A DNA stretch of 64,000 bases from contig NZ_LT707064.1 of the NCBI RefSeq assembly GCF_900156465.1, positions 1,276,001 through 1,340,000 of the forward strand, read 5' to 3'. This stretch comes from Pseudomonas sp. 7SR1. GTDB lineage: Bacteria > Pseudomonadota > Gammaproteobacteria > Pseudomonadales > Pseudomonadaceae. The notes below the pieces were generated by a model. The model saw only the letters and a program-made list of their open reading frames with translations. It was not told the origin of the DNA and searched no databases. Within the stretch, counting starts at the first letter, position 1. The number at the start of each line of letters is the position of its first letter. The position numbers were made by a program, and so were the translations under genes. This document shows positions 61,714 through 64,000 of this stretch, in pieces.

Positions 61714-63859
61714 TGATCTGCCCCTTCTTCAACGCTTCCATCACGGCAGCTTTCGGGCCGTCGGCCAGGATCTGGCCGCGGTCGACCACCAGCAGGCGAT
61801 CCACCAGCGACAGCAGGGATGCCCGGTGCGTCACCAGCAGCACCGTCTTGTTTTCCACCACGGCGGCCAGGCGCTGTTTCAAGCGTTCCTCGCCGGTGTT
61901 GTCCATGGCACTGGTGGGTTCGTCCAGCAGCAGGATGGGAGGGTTGAGCAGCAGCGCGCGAGCCAGGGCGACGTTCTGGCGCTGGCCACCGGAGAGGTTC
62001 TGGCCGCGCTCACCCACTTGCAGTTCATAGCCCTGTGGATGCAGGCGTGCGAACTCGTGCACACCCGCCAGCTCGGCGGCCTGGAGCACCAGTTCGTCCT
62101 CGACGTAACGGGCGCCGGACGTCAGGTTGTCCCGCAGGGTACCGGCCAGCAGCTGGATATCCTGGGGCACGTAGCCGACGTTGTAGCGCAACTCGCTGAC
62201 ATCGATCTGGCGAATGTCCACGCCGTCCACCAGCAGAGCGCCGTCGTCCGGCTGGTAAAGGCCCACGAGCAACTTGGCCAGGGAGCTCTTGCCCGAGCCG
62301 CTGCGACCGATGATGCCGATTTTCTCGCCGGGCTTGATCACCAGGTTGATGTTCTTCAGCGCGGCGTTCTGCTGGTTGGGGTAGGTGAAATTCAACTGGC
62401 GGCATTCGATGGCCCCCTGCAGGACCTTGCGGCTGAGCGGACGCTCGTCGAAGTTGCGCTCCTGGGGCAGTTCCATCATCTGGTCGACGGATGTCATGGT
62501 CACCCGCGCCTGCTGGTAGCGGGTCAGCAGGCCCGACAGCGAAGCCAACGGACTGAGTGCGCGACCGCTGAGCATGTAGCAGGCGACCAGCCCACCCATG
62601 CTCAGGTTGCCGGCGATGATCAGGTAGACGCCGAAGACGATCATGACCACGCCGGCCAGTTGCTGGATCAGCAAGGTGATATTCATCGCCAGGCCGGACA
62701 GCATCTTCACGCGCAGCTCGAGGCGACTGAGGGTACCGATGGTCTGCTCCCACTGGTACTGGCGCTCGCTCTCGGCGTTGTTGACCTTCACCGCATCCAG
62801 GCCGGCCAGGGTTTCGATCAGGCTGGACTGCCGCTCGGCGCCCAGGGCCATGGTCCGCTCCATGGTCGCCACCAGGGGCTTCTGCAAGGCGTAGCCGATC
62901 AACAGGGCCAGCGGGAACGCCACGACCGGAATCCACACCAGGTGTCCACCGATGATCGCGATGACCATCAGGATCAACAGGGTGAACGGCAGGTCGATCA
63001 GGCTGGTGAGGGTCAGCGACGCGAGGAAGTCCCGCAGGCTCTGGAACTCGTGGATGTTCTGGGCGAAGCTGCCGACCCGTGCCGGGCGGTATTTCATCGC
63101 CATGCCGACGATGCGCTCGAACAGCGTTGCCGAAATGATCAGGTCGGTTTTCTTGCCGGCCAGGTCCAGGCACAGGCTGCGCAGCATTTTCAGGATCAGG
63201 TCGAACACGTAGGCGCCGGTGATACCGATAGCCAGTACCCACAGGGTCGCCTCGGCCTGGTTCGGCACCACCCGGTCATAGACGTTCATGACGAACAACG
63301 GCGCCGCCATGGCGATGATGTTGATCAGCAGGCTGGCGGCGATGGCATCGGCATACAGCCAGCGGGAACGCTTGAGGGTGTCGCGGAACCACGAACGCGC
63401 CCGAGGGATGAGGGTGCCGTGGTTCACGTCAAATTTATGTTGGGGTTGGGCAAAGAAGACCTTGCCGCTGTAGTCGTCGGCCAGCAGTTCACGGCTGACC
63501 GCCACTTCGCCACCGTCGCTTTCGCTGAGCAGCAGTCGCGCCTGGTCATCCTCCGTCCAGCCCAGCAGCACGGCGCTGCGCCCTTCCTTGAGCAGCAGGA
63601 GCGCAGGCATGGCAATGGTCGGGATCTGTTCGAGCCGGCGCTGCAGCACCCGGCCCTGCAAACCGGCACGGGCCGCCGCACGCGACAATAATTCGACGCT
63701 CAACCGCTGCTTGGGCAACGGCAGGCCGGTGGTGAGCATCGCCGCGCTGGCGGGTTTCTGATGCAGCATGCAGAGCGCCAACAATCCGTCCAGCAAGGGG
63801 TCGTCATGCAGCGCGCGTGGATCGTGGATGAGTTCGACTCGACTGACTTCTGATTCCAC
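61703..63859 (-). CDS. lapB: Type I secretion ABC transporter LapB
   Basis: I use the GTG at 63859 (reads MESEVSRVELIHDPR), 718 residues, with AAAGAG upstream; a GTG at 63868 is in frame. The N-terminal ~130 residues are a C39-like domain in which the catalytic Cys position is not conserved (LCMLHQKPASAAML), as expected for LapA-type exporters that do not cleave the N-terminus. Six membrane helices (about 160-430) precede the ATPase: Walker A GRSGSGKSS, signature NLSGGQRQNVALARAL, Walker B ILLLDEPTSAMD. It exports a LapA-type giant adhesin; lapA itself is outside the window. Confidence 0.93.
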   Translation of the reverse strand: MESEVSRVELIHDPRALHDDPLLDGLLALCMLHQKPASAAMLTTGLPLPKQRLSVELLSRAAARAGLQGRVLQRRLEQIPTIAMPALLLLKEGRSAVLLGWTEDDQARLLLSESDGGEVAVSRELLADDYSGKVFFAQPQHKFDVNHGTLIPRARSWFRDTLKRSRWLYADAIAASLLINIIAMAAPLFVMNVYDRVVPNQAEATLWVLAIGITGAYVFDLILKMLRSLCLDLAGKKTDLIISATLFERIVGMAMKYRPARVGSFAQNIHEFQSLRDFLASLTLTSLIDLPFTLLILMVIAIIGGHLVWIPVVAFPLALLIGYALQKPLVATMERTMALGAERQSSLIETLAGLDAVKVNNAESERQYQWEQTIGTLSRLELRVKMLSGLAMNITLLIQQLAGVVMIVFGVYLIIAGNLSMGGLVACYMLSGRALSPLASLSGLLTRYQQARVTMTSVDQMMELPQERNFDERPLSRKVLQGAIECRQLNFTYPNQQNAALKNINLVIKPGEKIGIIGRSGSGKSSLAKLLVGLYQPDDGALLVDGVDIRQIDVSELRYNVGYVPQDIQLLAGTLRDNLTSGARYVEDELVLQAAELAGVHEFARLHPQGYELQVGERGQNLSGGQRQNVALARALLLNPPILLLDEPTSAMDNTGEERLKQRLAAVVENKTVLLVTHRASLLSLVDRLLVVDRGQILADGPKAAVMEALKKGQISVA

Positions 63860-63897
63860 GCTGGGCACTCTTTACTGATCGAAACGGAAAGGAAGAC

Positions 63898-64000
63898 TCA
63901 ATTCATCCCAGGCAACTGAACCTTGGGTTTCATGTCGGTTTGCACAACCGATGCCAACGGCGCGACCACCCCCTGACTTTTCAGCAACTGACCCATGGTG
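63898..64000 (-). CDS. lapE: C-terminal end of outer-membrane factor LapE (partial)
   Basis: An open minus-strand frame from the window edge to TGA at 63898-63900, coding for TMGQLLKSQGVVAPLASVVQ-type sequence and ending in PKVQLPGMN. The position 38 bp upstream of lapB and this ending fit LapE, the TolC-like channel of the LapBCE exporter. Only about 34 residues are visible. Confidence 0.75.
   Translation of the reverse strand, partial: TMGQLLKSQGVVAPLASVVQTDMKPKVQLPGMN

Overview
The window reads as chromosomal DNA of a Pseudomonas of the fluorescens group. The signs are high GC, Pseudomonas-type REP/REPIN palindromes (gggagcgagc...gctcgcga), the neighbourhood ilvA-rpiA-HAD phosphatase-rppH-ptsP-lgt-thyA, a lapE-lapB-lapC type I secretion operon, and Pseudomonas-specific small families (DUF6124, DUF2789). 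No rRNA, tRNA, CRISPR array or intact insertion sequence was found.

Layout. 1-12.3 kb is mostly housekeeping: two tandem SdiA-regulated beta-propeller proteins, rpiA, ilvA, a DUF2269 membrane protein, a HAD phosphatase (probable histidinol phosphatase), rppH, ptsP, an NRDE protein, a TauE/SafE permease, lgt and thyA. 12.4-20.5 kb holds metal and drug efflux: cadR/cadA with a clear MerR-type promoter, then a TriABC-like RND operon with two lipoprotein adaptors. 20.7-31.0 kb is mixed accessory DNA: an orphan AAA ATPase, a 31-codon ORF, metQ with a strong terminator, an Rhs protein with a lower-GC companion gene, a sigma-54-activator-like AAA+ protein without GAFTGA or HTH, a serine hydrolase and DUF2789. 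nfeD and a slipin follow.

32.5-49.1 kb is the most unusual part. It is a coherent 16.6-kb module on the minus strand, with two plus-strand genes embedded. It encodes a ~2,100-residue surface protein (LEPR-XLL-type motif, DUF4347, glycine-rich region, 13 Ig-like repeats), a TolC-like outer-membrane lipoprotein, a membrane M50 metalloprotease fused to an HlyD-like adaptor, two further HlyD-like adaptors (one with a cytosolic GAF-like domain), two sulfotransferases, an aspartyl/asparaginyl beta-hydroxylase, a GNAT, a phage tail-collar protein and a DUF6916 protein. No ABC ATPase is present. I infer a dedicated export and modification system in which the M50-HlyD protein takes the place of the usual ABC transporter.

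49.6-64 kb carries a NYN-domain nuclease-like gene behind an intrinsic terminator, an EmrAB/NodT-type efflux operon with a LysR gene, a DUF6124 gene with a long hairpin-rich leader, a sulfonate-type ABC importer with a TauD-family dioxygenase, and the lapE(partial)-lapB-lapC operon. The window therefore holds two very different routes for large surface proteins: a standard Lap type I system and the ATPase-less M50/HlyD module.

Three copies or remnants of a small IS5-like MITE (CTAG target duplications) lie at about 8.65, 31.1 and 44.95 kb. In two of them the CTAG contains the TAG stop codon of the adjacent gene.
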